A stretch of DNA of 24,837 bases from positions 1-24,837 of the forward strand of contig CAJTKW010000051.1 of the NCBI GenBank assembly GCA_910577035.1, given 5' to 3'. Under the pieces are notes generated by a model. It saw only the letters and a list, made by a program, of their open reading frames with translations, made no database searches and was not told the origin of the DNA. This document shows positions 1 through 7,654 of this stretch, one piece after another; position 1 is the first letter of the stretch, and every line of letters begins with the position of its first letter. Source of the DNA: an uncultured Acetatifactor sp. (GTDB taxonomy: Bacteria > Bacillota > Clostridia > Lachnospirales > Lachnospiraceae). A program made the translations under genes and the position numbers.

Positions 1-3000
1 TATCCATCGCCCGCTGGCTGCTCTGCCCTCCCACTCCCGCCACTCTCTGCATCTTGGTGTAGCTGTAATTATTCTTATAGGCATGGGCCTCATCCACAAA
101 CAGGTTATCCACGCCCAGTTCCTCGAAAGAAATCGTATCGTCCTTTTTAGCCGCATTATAAAGCCTGTCAAATCGATCCTGGAGGTTCCGCTTAAATATC
201 TCCATCTGTTTCAGTGTCCAGGTTTTCCCGGAACGCAGTTTCATTTCATCAATCTTCTGCGTGATCTCATCAATTTCCTCCTGCATGGCGGACAGCTGCC
301 TCTCCCTTGACAGGGAAATCAATTCAAAAGAACTGTGCCCCATGATGATGCAGTCATAATCCCCGGTGGCAATGCGGCTCACAAACCTCCTGCGGCGGGC
401 CTTTTCAAAATCTTTGTTGGTGGCTATCAGGATATTGGCATTGGGATAGAGCCGCATGAATTCCGTTGCCCACTGCTCCAGGGTATGGTTCGGCACTGCG
501 ATCAGCGGCTTGCTGCAGACCCCCAGCCGTTTCCTTTCATACGCAATGGCGCAGGCCGTCATGGTCTTGCCCGCCCCCACTTCATGAGCCACTAGGAGGT
601 TCCCGTCTCCGTATATTCCCATGGCTACCGTGTCCCGCTGGTGCTTCCGCAGGGTGATGGTTTCGTTCATATCCGGCAGCATCAGGCCATCCCCGTTGTA
701 TGTCCTGGGACGGATGTTATTGAAACGGTCATTATAAAGCATTGTAAGCGCCGCCCCCCTTTCCGGTTCGGCAAACAGCCAGGACTCAAACTCCATCTTG
801 ATCTGTGCCTGTTTTTCCCTTGCAAGCAGGGTTTCCCGCCTGTTCAGCACATACCGCACCTTTTCTTCCCCGGTGTCCGGATCCGTGTATTCCTGACGGT
901 CACGGACTTCCACTGTCTTCAGATTCAGCGTGTATTCCATAATCGCATAAGCATTCAGCCTGTCCGTCCCGTAAGTTTTGTTCGCCGCAACGGAATCCCA
1001 TTCCGCATTCTTATTGGTAATGAAATATGTCCCGGTGCATTCCGCAAATTCGATTCGGATGCGGTTCTTTCTGTTAAAATCGCTGGTTCTGAACTTCTCA
1101 TACATGAAATCTTGGTAATATTCCGCCGGTATCCATGTGGAACCAAGCACAAAGCTGATGTCCTCCGGCTTTAACGGCTCCGGCTGCACCTGCGTAAGCG
1201 CTTCCACGTTCCTGCCGAACCATTCCGGGTATTTCTCTGCGGCAAGCATGGCCTGGGCCAGCTTATCCTTTACATGGCCGCTTAAATATTCCTCCGCAAG
1301 CACCCAGCCGGAAACCGCATCCCCCTCCTGCCACTTTGCCGGGTCCTGGTAAACCCTGCTCCCCAGCTCCTCCAGGATGGCCTCTTTGCTGCACATACTG
1401 CCGTCTTTCCGGTAAAGGTACTGCATATAGTCAAGATCAAACTTCCCTCTGGCATTTAAGGTGATCCGCAGGGCTTCCTCTATGCTGTCCGCCGTTTTGG
1501 GCATACTCTTGGGGCGGATGGTGGCTTTATGGAACACCGCCGTCTTTTTATACTCGCCTTTTATCTTCTTCCCGTGTTCATCCTTTACCTCTTCCTCGAT
1601 GGACCGCAGGAGCGGCGCATCCGCATCTTTGGCAAATGCCGTGACGTTCCCCTGGGAATTGAGATAGCCATATTTTTTTATGTACCCGTCATATTCCCTG
1701 TTCAGGCGTTCCAGCAGGCCTGACAGTTTCGTTTCGTATTCCATGGTGGGCAGTTCCCATCCCAGCCTGGGATCCCCATGCAGCTGAAAATCCATAAGCT
1801 CCCTCAGCGCATTGCGGATGCGCAGCAGCCCGTCCAGCCTTTCCGCTTTTTTCCCGGACAATTCCTGCAGGTACATCCGGGAGTCCTCCCGGTAATAGAA
1901 TGCGTCGCCAACTTTTGTGTAGCTGTAATTCTTCACATCCGGCGCTGCGGGGATCCACTCTTTGATAACCGTGTCCTTATCCTCGGAAAGTTCACTTTCA
2001 GGTTCCTCGTACTGTCCGTGGAGCCGGGCGACTGCCTCGTCCAGCAGTTCTCCCAGTTCCCTGTCAGGATATGGCTTGCAGGTGACGAAATTATAGTTGC
2101 TGTACATGCCGTTTTCCTGCACAATCGTTCCCAGCACCATTTCCGGATGGTCAATAAAATAACTGTTGTAAGGGATCCCGTTCTCGTCTTTTTCCACGGA
2201 AAGCCAGGCTGTGTTCTTTTCATCCGGTATAATCTCCTGGACCCGCTTTTTCAAAAACAGGATGTCTGTGGTTGCCTCTGTCCCCGCAACCTGCTTAAAG
2301 GCATTGTCCGGCAGGCGGATGGCCCCGATCAGCTCCGCACGCTGGGCCAGATACTTCCTGACCGTCTGGTTTTCTTTATCCATGGTGAATTTCGTGGTAA
2401 TGACGGCCATGATGCCCCCTGCCCTGAGCTTATCCAGGCTCTTTGCCAGGAAATAATCATGTATCCTGAATTTATAGCGGTCATACCTCCTGTCGCTGAC
2501 CCGGATGCTGTGGAACGGCACATTCCCCACTACCACATCAAAGAAACTGTCGGAGAAATCTGTGTCCTCATATCCTTTGATCAGGATGTCCGCCTGGGGG
2601 TAAAGTTTCCTGGCAATGCCTCCCGCAACAGGTTCCAGCTCCACTCCATAGAGTTTTGACCCGCCCATTTCCTCCGGCAGGGCCGAAAAAAAGTTTCCCG
2701 TCCCCAGCGCCGGATCCAGGATGTTCCCGGAACGGAAACCAAACTGATACAAAGCCTGATAAATATACTTTATTACTTTCTGGTCCGTGTAGTAGGATGT
2801 CAGGGTAGACGCCGTGGCCGACTGCATTTCTTCCTCCGTCAGCAGCTCCGTTATCTCGTCATACTCCTTTTCCCAGCCCTCTTTTCCGGGTGTCAGGGCA
2901 TTGGCAAGGCCGCCCCAGCCTGTAAAACGGGCAAGTATGATCTGCTCCTCTGCGGATGCCATGCGGCTCTCCTGCTGCAGCTGCTTGAGCAGCCGGATTG

Positions 3001-5509
3001 CCTCCACATTGCTGCGGAATTTTGTTTTCGGGCCGCCATCATACAGATGATGTTCCGGCTGGTAGCGGTAGTTCATTGTCCCATCCTGGAAGCGCTGTTC
3101 TATCTCCCCCGCCACTTCCATGGCGTATTGTTTCCCTGCCTCTGTGATACGGCCCATATTTTCAATCCGCTGTTTCGTTTCTTCCGAAAAATCTCCATTC
3201 TCCACAGCCTGGATGACTGTCTTGGATATTTCCGCATCCGTATAAAAAGGCTGCAGCAGCTCCGCATTTTCAATCAAAGCTATCGGCAGCCTCTCCCTGA
3301 CCTGATACCCACCGGACCCCCTAAGCTGTTCAATATCGCCCAACTCAGCCGTATGGTTCCCGTCCAGATACCCCAGGACTTCAAAGATCCGGCTGTCATA
3401 AGCGATTCTGCTCCCCACAGGGAACGGCATATATCCCGGCGTTTCTGCTTCCTGTTCCGTTTCCGGGCGCAGTATCTGGTCGCCGCCTTTCCCGTCCTCT
3501 CCATAGGGGCCGGGATAGATTTCAAACAGGCTGATCTGCCCATCTCCATGGTCATTTACTGCGCTTTCCGCTGCATTCGTTCCGCCGGAAATACTTTCCC
3601 CGGAGATATGTTCCTCAGAATTGTTTCCGTTTGAAGTGTCTTCATCGGAATATTTTTTATCCGAATTATCTTCATCCGGAACATCTTTATCCGCTATTTT
3701 CCTATTCGGAATTTCTACATTTGATTTTTCTGCACCCGAAGTATCTTGATCTGGAATATCTTCCCCCGCAGTATCTTCATTTGAAACATCTTCCCCTACG
3801 GCATCCTCGTCTGAAACATCTTCCCCCGCAGCATCTTCGCCTGAAACATCTTCATCCAGAATATTGTAATCATCTATGGCATCTTCCTCACGGTATGGGA
3901 GATATTCTCCATGCTCGATCAGAGAGCCAATCACATGGGCGATCACATCCCATGACAACCGCACAAAGCCGTCCTTTCCGAAAAAGAAATCTGCCACATC
4001 CCGCCCCGGCACGATTCCCCCTGTCCCGTCACTGCTCTTTTGGAAACCATAATCCCGGTAAATATCCCTGACGGCATCCCGCTTCACCTCCATGGTGCCG
4101 GCCTGCCGGAATACCTGGTTGATGCGGTCATACAAATCCTGTGGGTACACACTGGTGTCTGTTAAAAGCCTCTGTATCTCATCCCAGTCTTTATGCTCCC
4201 TGACATTCTCTTTTGTGGCCGACTCCTGCAGACGGAAAAAGGAACCTTCGGCGGCATTTTCCGCCTTGGGTTCCTCTGCATCATTTTCCACAATTTTTCC
4301 TGTGTTTTCTGTATTTACTGTACTTCCTTTTTTCGGTTCAGAATCTGCCGTATTCCCTATCCCGGCTACCGGGGCAGATATACCACTTCCTGCAGGACGA
4401 TTTCCTCCGCCTGTCTGGTTATCATCTCCATATGCCCTGCCCTCTCCAGCGTGTCCTCCGTTTCCGGCATCGGCTGCACCTCCAAAAGCTGCTGTATCAG
4501 CGCCTCTTTCTTCCTCTCCGCCTCCTGGTCCACCCTGGTGATCATCTCGTTGACCTGCCCCAGCGCGATCAGTTCCGACAGTCTCTGCGGATGCCTGGAC
4601 ATCATGTAGTCTTTCCACCTTTTCCCGAACATCCCGGCCGGACTCCGGTCGTATTCGCTGTTCTCCGAGATTCTGAGATCCGGGTACAGCATCCCGTCCT
4701 CCCCTTTCCTGTATTCCAGTTTCGCTAACGGTTCCCTGCCCATATCCCTGGCTCCTTTCCTCCTTGATTTCCTCAATCTGTTTATGTATCTCTGACAGGA
4801 CCGGCCTTGCTATGGCGCAGGCATAATACCCAAGCCCCATGAACAGTTCCAGGCTCCCGAAATGGCTGATATTCTCAAATGCCCCTGTTTCCTCAAAAGG
4901 TTCCGTCCCGATCCCACATTTCTTAAATACAATGTAGGCGGCGCTGTCCGATGCCAGCCTTGCGAACTCCGCCCGTACCGCCTCTATGGGAAGTCCATAC
5001 AACACACTGTCCTCATTTTTGACCTCCACACAGGACAGGTATCTCTCCAGAAACAAGTCCGCCTGCATAGCGGAAAGCTGGCACAGACAATTCTCTATAT
5101 TGTCCCCGTCTATCCCGAACCTTTCATGGAACCTGCGCAGGATCTCCGGCTGGTACTGCCGCTCCAGCGACCAGACCGCACCCATGGCTTTCCGGAATTC
5201 CTCATAGCTGCCACGGGTATCGGCAAGGTCAAAATAGTAGGCAAGCGTGGCTTTCGGGTCATTCATATCCACAACGCCGATGCCCTTGGAACCGGCCTTT
5301 AAATACCTCCCGGTCTGTTTCTCCCAGCCCGCTTTTGTGGCAAGCAGGCCGGCATCCGGCCTCTGCACATAGATCAGCACGTTCTTGTCAAAAGACATCT
5401 TATAATATTTTGACACGCTGGACAAAAGCCCCATCCACTCCGTCCTGCTGCGTGTCAGCGCCTGCACCGATTGGCGGTACAGGTCAGCAAGGTATGTTTC
5501 CCTACCCAG
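1..5509 (-). CDS. Giant ArdC-like / N6-adenine methylase / SNF2 helicase fusion of a mobile element (3' end outside window)
   Basis: The frame is open from 5560 to the left edge, giving at least about 1,836 residues. Residues 1 to about 240 (for example KNVLIYVQRPDAG) resemble the ArdC-like N-terminus of mobile-element proteins. A low-complexity linker and an acidic repeat follow at about 554-624. Then comes a class I methyltransferase core with SAM motif DPALGTGNFF near 932 and NVPF (an NPPY-type catalytic motif) near 996. An SNF2-like helicase follows with Walker A EVGAGKT (Lys about 1648) and Walker B DEAH near 1806; the later helicase motifs lie outside the window. Such proteins are frequent in Clostridia conjugative elements and are thought to modify or protect element DNA, but their exact role is unproven. 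The start is uncertain. No ATG occurs before 5434, and the conserved-looking YLADLYRQ lies upstream of it. I propose CTG at 5509 (then GRETYLADLY), overlapping the parB stop; GTG at 5467 is the alternative. Confidence 0.85.
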   Translation of the reverse strand, partial: MGRETYLADLYRQSVQALTRSRTEWMGLLSSVSKYYKMSFDKNVLIYVQRPDAGLLATKAGWEKQTGRYLKAGSKGIGVVDMNDPKATLAYYFDLADTRGSYEEFRKAMGAVWSLERQYQPEILRRFHERFGIDGDNIENCLCQLSAMQADLFLERYLSCVEVKNEDSVLYGLPIEAVRAEFARLASDSAAYIVFKKCGIGTEPFEETGAFENISHFGSLELFMGLGYYACAIARPVLSEIHKQIEEIKEERSQGYGQGTVSETGIQERGGRDAVPGSQNLGEQRIRPESGRDVREKVERLHDVQASAETVGTDRAGAGQRDDHQGGPGGGEEERGADTAAFGGAADAGNGGHAGEGRAYGDDNQTGGGNRPAGSGISAPVAGIGNTADSEPKKGSTVNTENTGKIVENDAEEPKAENAAEGSFFRLQESATKENVREHKDWDEIQRLLTDTSVYPQDLYDRINQVFRQAGTMEVKRDAVRDIYRDYGFQKSSDGTGGIVPGRDVADFFFGKDGFVRLSWDVIAHVIGSLIEHGEYLPYREEDAIDDYNILDEDVSGEDAAGEDVSDEDAVGEDVSNEDTAGEDIPDQDTSGAEKSNVEIPNRKIADKDVPDEDNSDKKYSDEDTSNGNNSEEHISGESISGGTNAAESAVNDHGDGQISLFEIYPGPYGEDGKGGDQILRPETEQEAETPGYMPFPVGSRIAYDSRIFEVLGYLDGNHTAELGDIEQLRGSGGYQVRERLPIALIENAELLQPFYTDAEISKTVIQAVENGDFSEETKQRIENMGRITEAGKQYAMEVAGEIEQRFQDGTMNYRYQPEHHLYDGGPKTKFRSNVEAIRLLKQLQQESRMASAEEQIILARFTGWGGLANALTPGKEGWEKEYDEITELLTEEEMQSATASTLTSYYTDQKVIKYIYQALYQFGFRSGNILDPALGTGNFFSALPEEMGGSKLYGVELEPVAGGIARKLYPQADILIKGYEDTDFSDSFFDVVVGNVPFHSIRVSDRRYDRYKFRIHDYFLAKSLDKLRAGGIMAVITTKFTMDKENQTVRKYLAQRAELIGAIRLPDNAFKQVAGTEATTDILFLKKRVQEIIPDEKNTAWLSVEKDENGIPYNSYFIDHPEMVLGTIVQENGMYSNYNFVTCKPYPDRELGELLDEAVARLHGQYEEPESELSEDKDTVIKEWIPAAPDVKNYSYTKVGDAFYYREDSRMYLQELSGKKAERLDGLLRIRNALRELMDFQLHGDPRLGWELPTMEYETKLSGLLERLNREYDGYIKKYGYLNSQGNVTAFAKDADAPLLRSIEEEVKDEHGKKIKGEYKKTAVFHKATIRPKSMPKTADSIEEALRITLNARGKFDLDYMQYLYRKDGSMCSKEAILEELGSRVYQDPAKWQEGDAVSGWVLAEEYLSGHVKDKLAQAMLAAEKYPEWFGRNVEALTQVQPEPLKPEDISFVLGSTWIPAEYYQDFMYEKFRTSDFNRKNRIRIEFAECTGTYFITNKNAEWDSVAANKTYGTDRLNAYAIMEYTLNLKTVEVRDRQEYTDPDTGEEKVRYVLNRRETLLAREKQAQIKMEFESWLFAEPERGAALTMLYNDRFNNIRPRTYNGDGLMLPDMNETITLRKHQRDTVAMGIYGDGNLLVAHEVGAGKTMTACAIAYERKRLGVCSKPLIAVPNHTLEQWATEFMRLYPNANILIATNKDFEKARRRRFVSRIATGDYDCIIMGHSSFELISLSRERQLSAMQEEIDEITQKIDEMKLRSGKTWTLKQMEIFKRNLQDRFDRLYNAAKKDDTISFEELGVDNLFVDEAHAYKNNYSYTKMQRVAGVGGQSSQRAMD
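3731..3850 (-). repeat. 30-bp tandem repeat, four units, coding an acidic decapeptide
   Basis: Four in-frame 30-bp units cover 3731-3760, 3761-3790, 3791-3820 and 3821-3850. Each encodes a variant of the decapeptide EDVSxEDxxG, for example EDVSGEDAAG and EDVSNEDTAG. Each unit is itself two 15-bp half-units. More degenerate 15-bp half-units continue to about 3640. The unit length is a multiple of three, so copy-number change would keep the giant methylase/helicase frame open. Confidence 0.85.
4366..4743 (-). CDS. TnpV-like transposon-encoded protein, nested in another frame of the giant methylase/helicase gene
   Basis: This 125-residue protein begins MGREPLAKLEYRKGEDGM and resembles the TnpV family of Firmicutes transposons: an N-terminal strand with YPDL, a GMFGKRWKDYM segment like the family's GKYGxxxxxYL, a central INxM-type helix, and a C-terminal end EEIVLQEVVYLPR. 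The family's function is unknown; it was named from Tn4451-type elements. I chose the ATG at 4743 over one 11 codons upstream because AAAGGAG sits 8 bases before it. The gene lies wholly inside the frame of the giant protein, shifted by one base. There the giant protein reads only as a Gly/Arg/Glu/Gln-rich linker, whereas this frame gives a folded-looking sequence. I infer that it is a real, overprinted gene. Family membership was recognised by eye, without a profile search. Confidence 0.7.
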   Translation of the reverse strand: MGREPLAKLEYRKGEDGMLYPDLRISENSEYDRSPAGMFGKRWKDYMMSRHPQRLSELIALGQVNEMITRVDQEAERKKEALIQQLLEVQPMPETEDTLERAGHMEMITRQAEEIVLQEVVYLPR

Positions 5510-6557
5510 CTTTCTGCCCCGTTGCTCCGCCGTCCCTGGCGAAATACAGTTCCAGCGCCTTTATGATCGTCTCCTCGATTTCCTTTCTGCTCTGGCCGCC
5601 GTCAAAGAACCTGCTGATGACGGTATCCTTTATCTTGATGGGTTGTGTGTTCTTTGGTTTTTTCGCCTTTTCATCCGTGATGACCTGGCGCAGCAGTTCC
5701 TCCGTCAGCTTCCCTTTCCGGGCATAGTCATGCAGGAGGGCTGATTTCTTTGTGTCAATACGGCATCCGCCGTCAGTTATCAGCTGCGCCATTAACGGCT
5801 GCATTTCCGCTTTCACAAAGGATATGTCATAAGCAGCCTCAAAGCCGAGGGTCCTGGCATCCAGGCACTCCAGCAGCGGCGCCGCAAGGGTAGCAATCCT
5901 GAGATACCTGGCGATACGGTCCCTGCTCAGCCCGTATTCCTCGCTGACCGCCGCCCCTGCATCCGACTTCTTTGGGTTTTCCAATGAAGTCCCGTTTTTC
6001 CCCATTTCATGCGGGTTTACCAGTTCCTCAATCTCCCTTAACAGGTCGTTCCTTTTCCCCTGGCACTTGATGGCGTCATAGTGCTGTTTCAGGCAGAATG
6101 CCTTTTCAGAGAAAGTCAGATCGTCAAAGGAACGCTGGCGCAGGTTCGTTTCCGTCACGATCAGGACGGCCTCCGCATGGTCCAGGTTTTCCTTAATGAC
6201 AACGGGACCTCTGGTAAGCCCTGCCAGCCTTGCCGCATTGACACGGTTATGGCCGCTTAAGATGGTATGCCTGTCCTCATGTTTCCAGAGGATGATCGGC
6301 TCCAGAATGCCCAGTTCCCGGATGCTCTCCACCATGTCCTGGAGCCGCTGGCCGCCGTACAGCTTGAACTTGTGGTCGGGGAACGGCTCCATCCTGTCAA
6401 AGTCCATCTCCAGAAGTCCCGTCCCATCGGTTTCCTGCCCCTGCTGCGGCTGTGCTGTTTCTTCCTTGGTCTTAAAATCAAACAGGTCGTCCATCCCGTC
6501 CAGGCTGGAACTAAGCAATGTGTTTCTTGCCGGTATTTTCGGTGTCCTTGCCGCCAT
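5502..6557 (-). CDS. parB: ParB-family partition / DNA-binding protein
   Basis: This 351-residue protein has a ParB N-terminal nuclease-like fold at about 55-150, with GGQRLQDMVESIRELGILEP, the GHNR motif in ILSGHNRVNAARLAG, and the TETNLRQR segment. A helix-turn-helix follows (SEEYGLSRDRIARYLRIA). It should bind element DNA and work with the ParA next to it in maintenance of the excised circular form. The start ATG is preceded by AAAGGAG at good spacing and lies inside the 3' end of parA (47-base overlap), which points to translational coupling. The last part, after about residue 290, is a variable basic tail. The stop codon overlaps the region where the giant methylase/helicase must begin. 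It could instead act as a transcription regulator, but its pairing with ParA favours partition. Confidence 0.85.
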   Translation of the reverse strand: MAARTPKIPARNTLLSSSLDGMDDLFDFKTKEETAQPQQGQETDGTGLLEMDFDRMEPFPDHKFKLYGGQRLQDMVESIRELGILEPIILWKHEDRHTILSGHNRVNAARLAGLTRGPVVIKENLDHAEAVLIVTETNLRQRSFDDLTFSEKAFCLKQHYDAIKCQGKRNDLLREIEELVNPHEMGKNGTSLENPKKSDAGAAVSEEYGLSRDRIARYLRIATLAAPLLECLDARTLGFEAAYDISFVKAEMQPLMAQLITDGGCRIDTKKSALLHDYARKGKLTEELLRQVITDEKAKKPKNTQPIKIKDTVISRFFDGGQSRKEIEETIIKALELYFARDGGATGQKAG

Positions 6558-7335
6558 TTCCCATCAACTCCTTTGCAAAATTTTCATAGGCTTTCGCCGC
6601 CGGGTTCTCCGGCTCGTACTCACAGATTGTCATGCCGTATTCCACGGCCTCCGGCACCTTGATGGAGCGGGGGATGCTGCTTGTGAATATCCGCACCTTC
6701 TCCTCAAGGGCCTGCTGCAGCTGTGCCTTGACCCGTCTGGATACCCTTGTCCGTTCGTTGTCCATGGTGATCAGGATGCCCTCAATTTCCAGCCCTGCAT
6801 TGGCATGGCTCTTGATCCTGTGGAAAGCCCGCAGGAACTCCGCCATCCCCTCTACAGCCAGGGTTTCCGACTGGACAGGGATAATCAGGCTGTCGCAGCA
6901 TATCATCACATTTATCATGGCCGTCCCCATTTTCGGCATCCCGTCAATGAGGATGTAATCGTACTGTTCCCTGATGGTGTCCACATATTCTTTCAGCTTG
7001 TACTCCGCAAAATCCGTATCGCACATCAGCTTGTCAAAGTTGTCTAACTTGTTATTGGCCGGAACCAGGTCAGCCCCGAATTCCGTCCTTATCATATATG
7101 CCTCCCTGTCCGGCAGTTCCTCATTCATGACGATACATTTCAGGATGTCATAGATTGTCACCGAAAGCTGCTCAGGCGCCTCCACCCCGCATAATTTTGT
7201 TGTGTGCCTCTGTCCGTCAAAGTCGATCAATGCAACCCTGCATCCTCCCTTAGACAGCAGATAAGACAGGGTTGTTGCGGTCGTGGTCTTGCCCACGCCG
7301 CCTTTCCTGTTTACGATCCCTAAAACCTTGCCCAT
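6511..7335 (-). CDS. parA: ParA-family partition ATPase
   Basis: This 274-residue protein opens with a deviant Walker A motif, NRKGGVGKTTTATTLSYL, carrying both the ParA-type signature lysine and the P-loop lysine. The A' segment reads IDFDGQRHTTK rather than the usual D-x-DPQGN. The Walker B region is YDYILIDGMPKMG, where most relatives have a DxPP pair. There is no N-terminal helix-turn-helix, so it is of the short ParA type. It is expected to form ATP-dependent dimers on DNA and to be driven by ParB. It overlaps parB and is preceded by AAAGGAAG, giving a good ribosome binding site. As the first large gene at the element end it is probably transcribed from the terminal non-coding segment, together with parB and the giant gene. 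Confidence 0.88.
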   Translation of the reverse strand: MGKVLGIVNRKGGVGKTTTATTLSYLLSKGGCRVALIDFDGQRHTTKLCGVEAPEQLSVTIYDILKCIVMNEELPDREAYMIRTEFGADLVPANNKLDNFDKLMCDTDFAEYKLKEYVDTIREQYDYILIDGMPKMGTAMINVMICCDSLIIPVQSETLAVEGMAEFLRAFHRIKSHANAGLEIEGILITMDNERTRVSRRVKAQLQQALEEKVRIFTSSIPRSIKVPEAVEYGMTICEYEPENPAAKAYENFAKELMGNGGKDTENTGKKHIA

Positions 7336-7372
7336 TCTTTGCTTCCTTTCTCTCGTTAAATTTGTTATCTGG

Positions 7373-7483
7373 TTACATTTGATCTGGATAAAAGTAGGGT
7401 TTCAGCACTTGCCTCCTTTCGCATAAATTAAAATGGGGCCAAATCAACACTTCCATTTCCATGGAATATAGATTCAGCCCCAT
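7373..7483 (-). CDS. Possible 36-residue leader ORF upstream of parA
   Basis: An ATG at 7483 opens a 36-residue frame beginning MGLNLYSMEMEVLIWPHF and ending in YFYPDQM. No ribosome binding site precedes this ATG; instead a TATACT box lies there (7488-7493), so a transcript from it would start inside the frame. An internal GTG (7408) has AAAGGAGG three bases before it and would give only an 11-residue peptide. The frame spans both arms of an inverted repeat. It may be a leader peptide or chance. I do not recognise it. Confidence 0.3.
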   Translation of the reverse strand: MGLNLYSMEMEVLIWPHFNLCERRQVLKPYFYPDQM

Positions 7484-7486
7484 TTT
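7430..7486. repeat. Inverted repeat, 10-bp perfect arms, at the element end
   Basis: The arms AAAATGGGGC (7430-7439) and GCCCCATTTT (7477-7486) are exact reverse complements separated by 37 bases. The loop contains a perfect 10-bp palindrome, TTCCATGGAA (about 7458-7467). There is no adjoining T tract that would make it a simple terminator. It lies between the element terminus and parA and could be a regulatory hairpin in the parA leader or a protein-binding site. Confidence 0.6.
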
Positions 7487-7566
7487 GAGTATAACGACAC
7501 CTGCCAATATCCCTAGCATTGGCGGATCCCGGCTATTCACATTCAGTTTTTCAATATAACAGCGCT

Positions 7567-7654
7567 GTCCTATCTACTCTCCTTAGAATAGCGAAAATAG
7601 GACTAAATCAATGAAATCGCTTCTATACAGCAAATCTCCTGACTTAGTCCTATT
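7567..7654. repeat. Three GTCCTAT copies and an 11-bp inverted repeat at the element terminus
   Basis: GTCCTAT occurs at 7567-7573 and 7647-7653, and its reverse complement ATAGGAC at 7597-7603. Around the last two the match widens to an exact 11-bp inverted repeat: AATAGGACTAA at 7596-7606 and TTAGTCCTATT at 7644-7654. The cluster abuts the point where the deacetylase homology stops. Repeated short boxes at an element end are what recombinase or excisionase binding sites look like, but no recombinase gene is in the window, so that role is inferred. Confidence 0.6.

Noticed and set aside
1778..2659. Plus-strand frame of 293 codons in the element
   Set aside because: It lies opposite the methylase part of the giant gene, whose frame is continuous and carries DPALGTG and NVPF.
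3631..4071. Plus-strand frame with His/Leu/Pro repeats
   Set aside because: The repeats are the antisense of the acidic repeat in the giant protein, which has the better coding context.
7336..7602. CRISPR-like repeats in the non-coding element end
   Set aside because: The repeats are short, few and of mixed orientation, with no regular spacers or cas genes.
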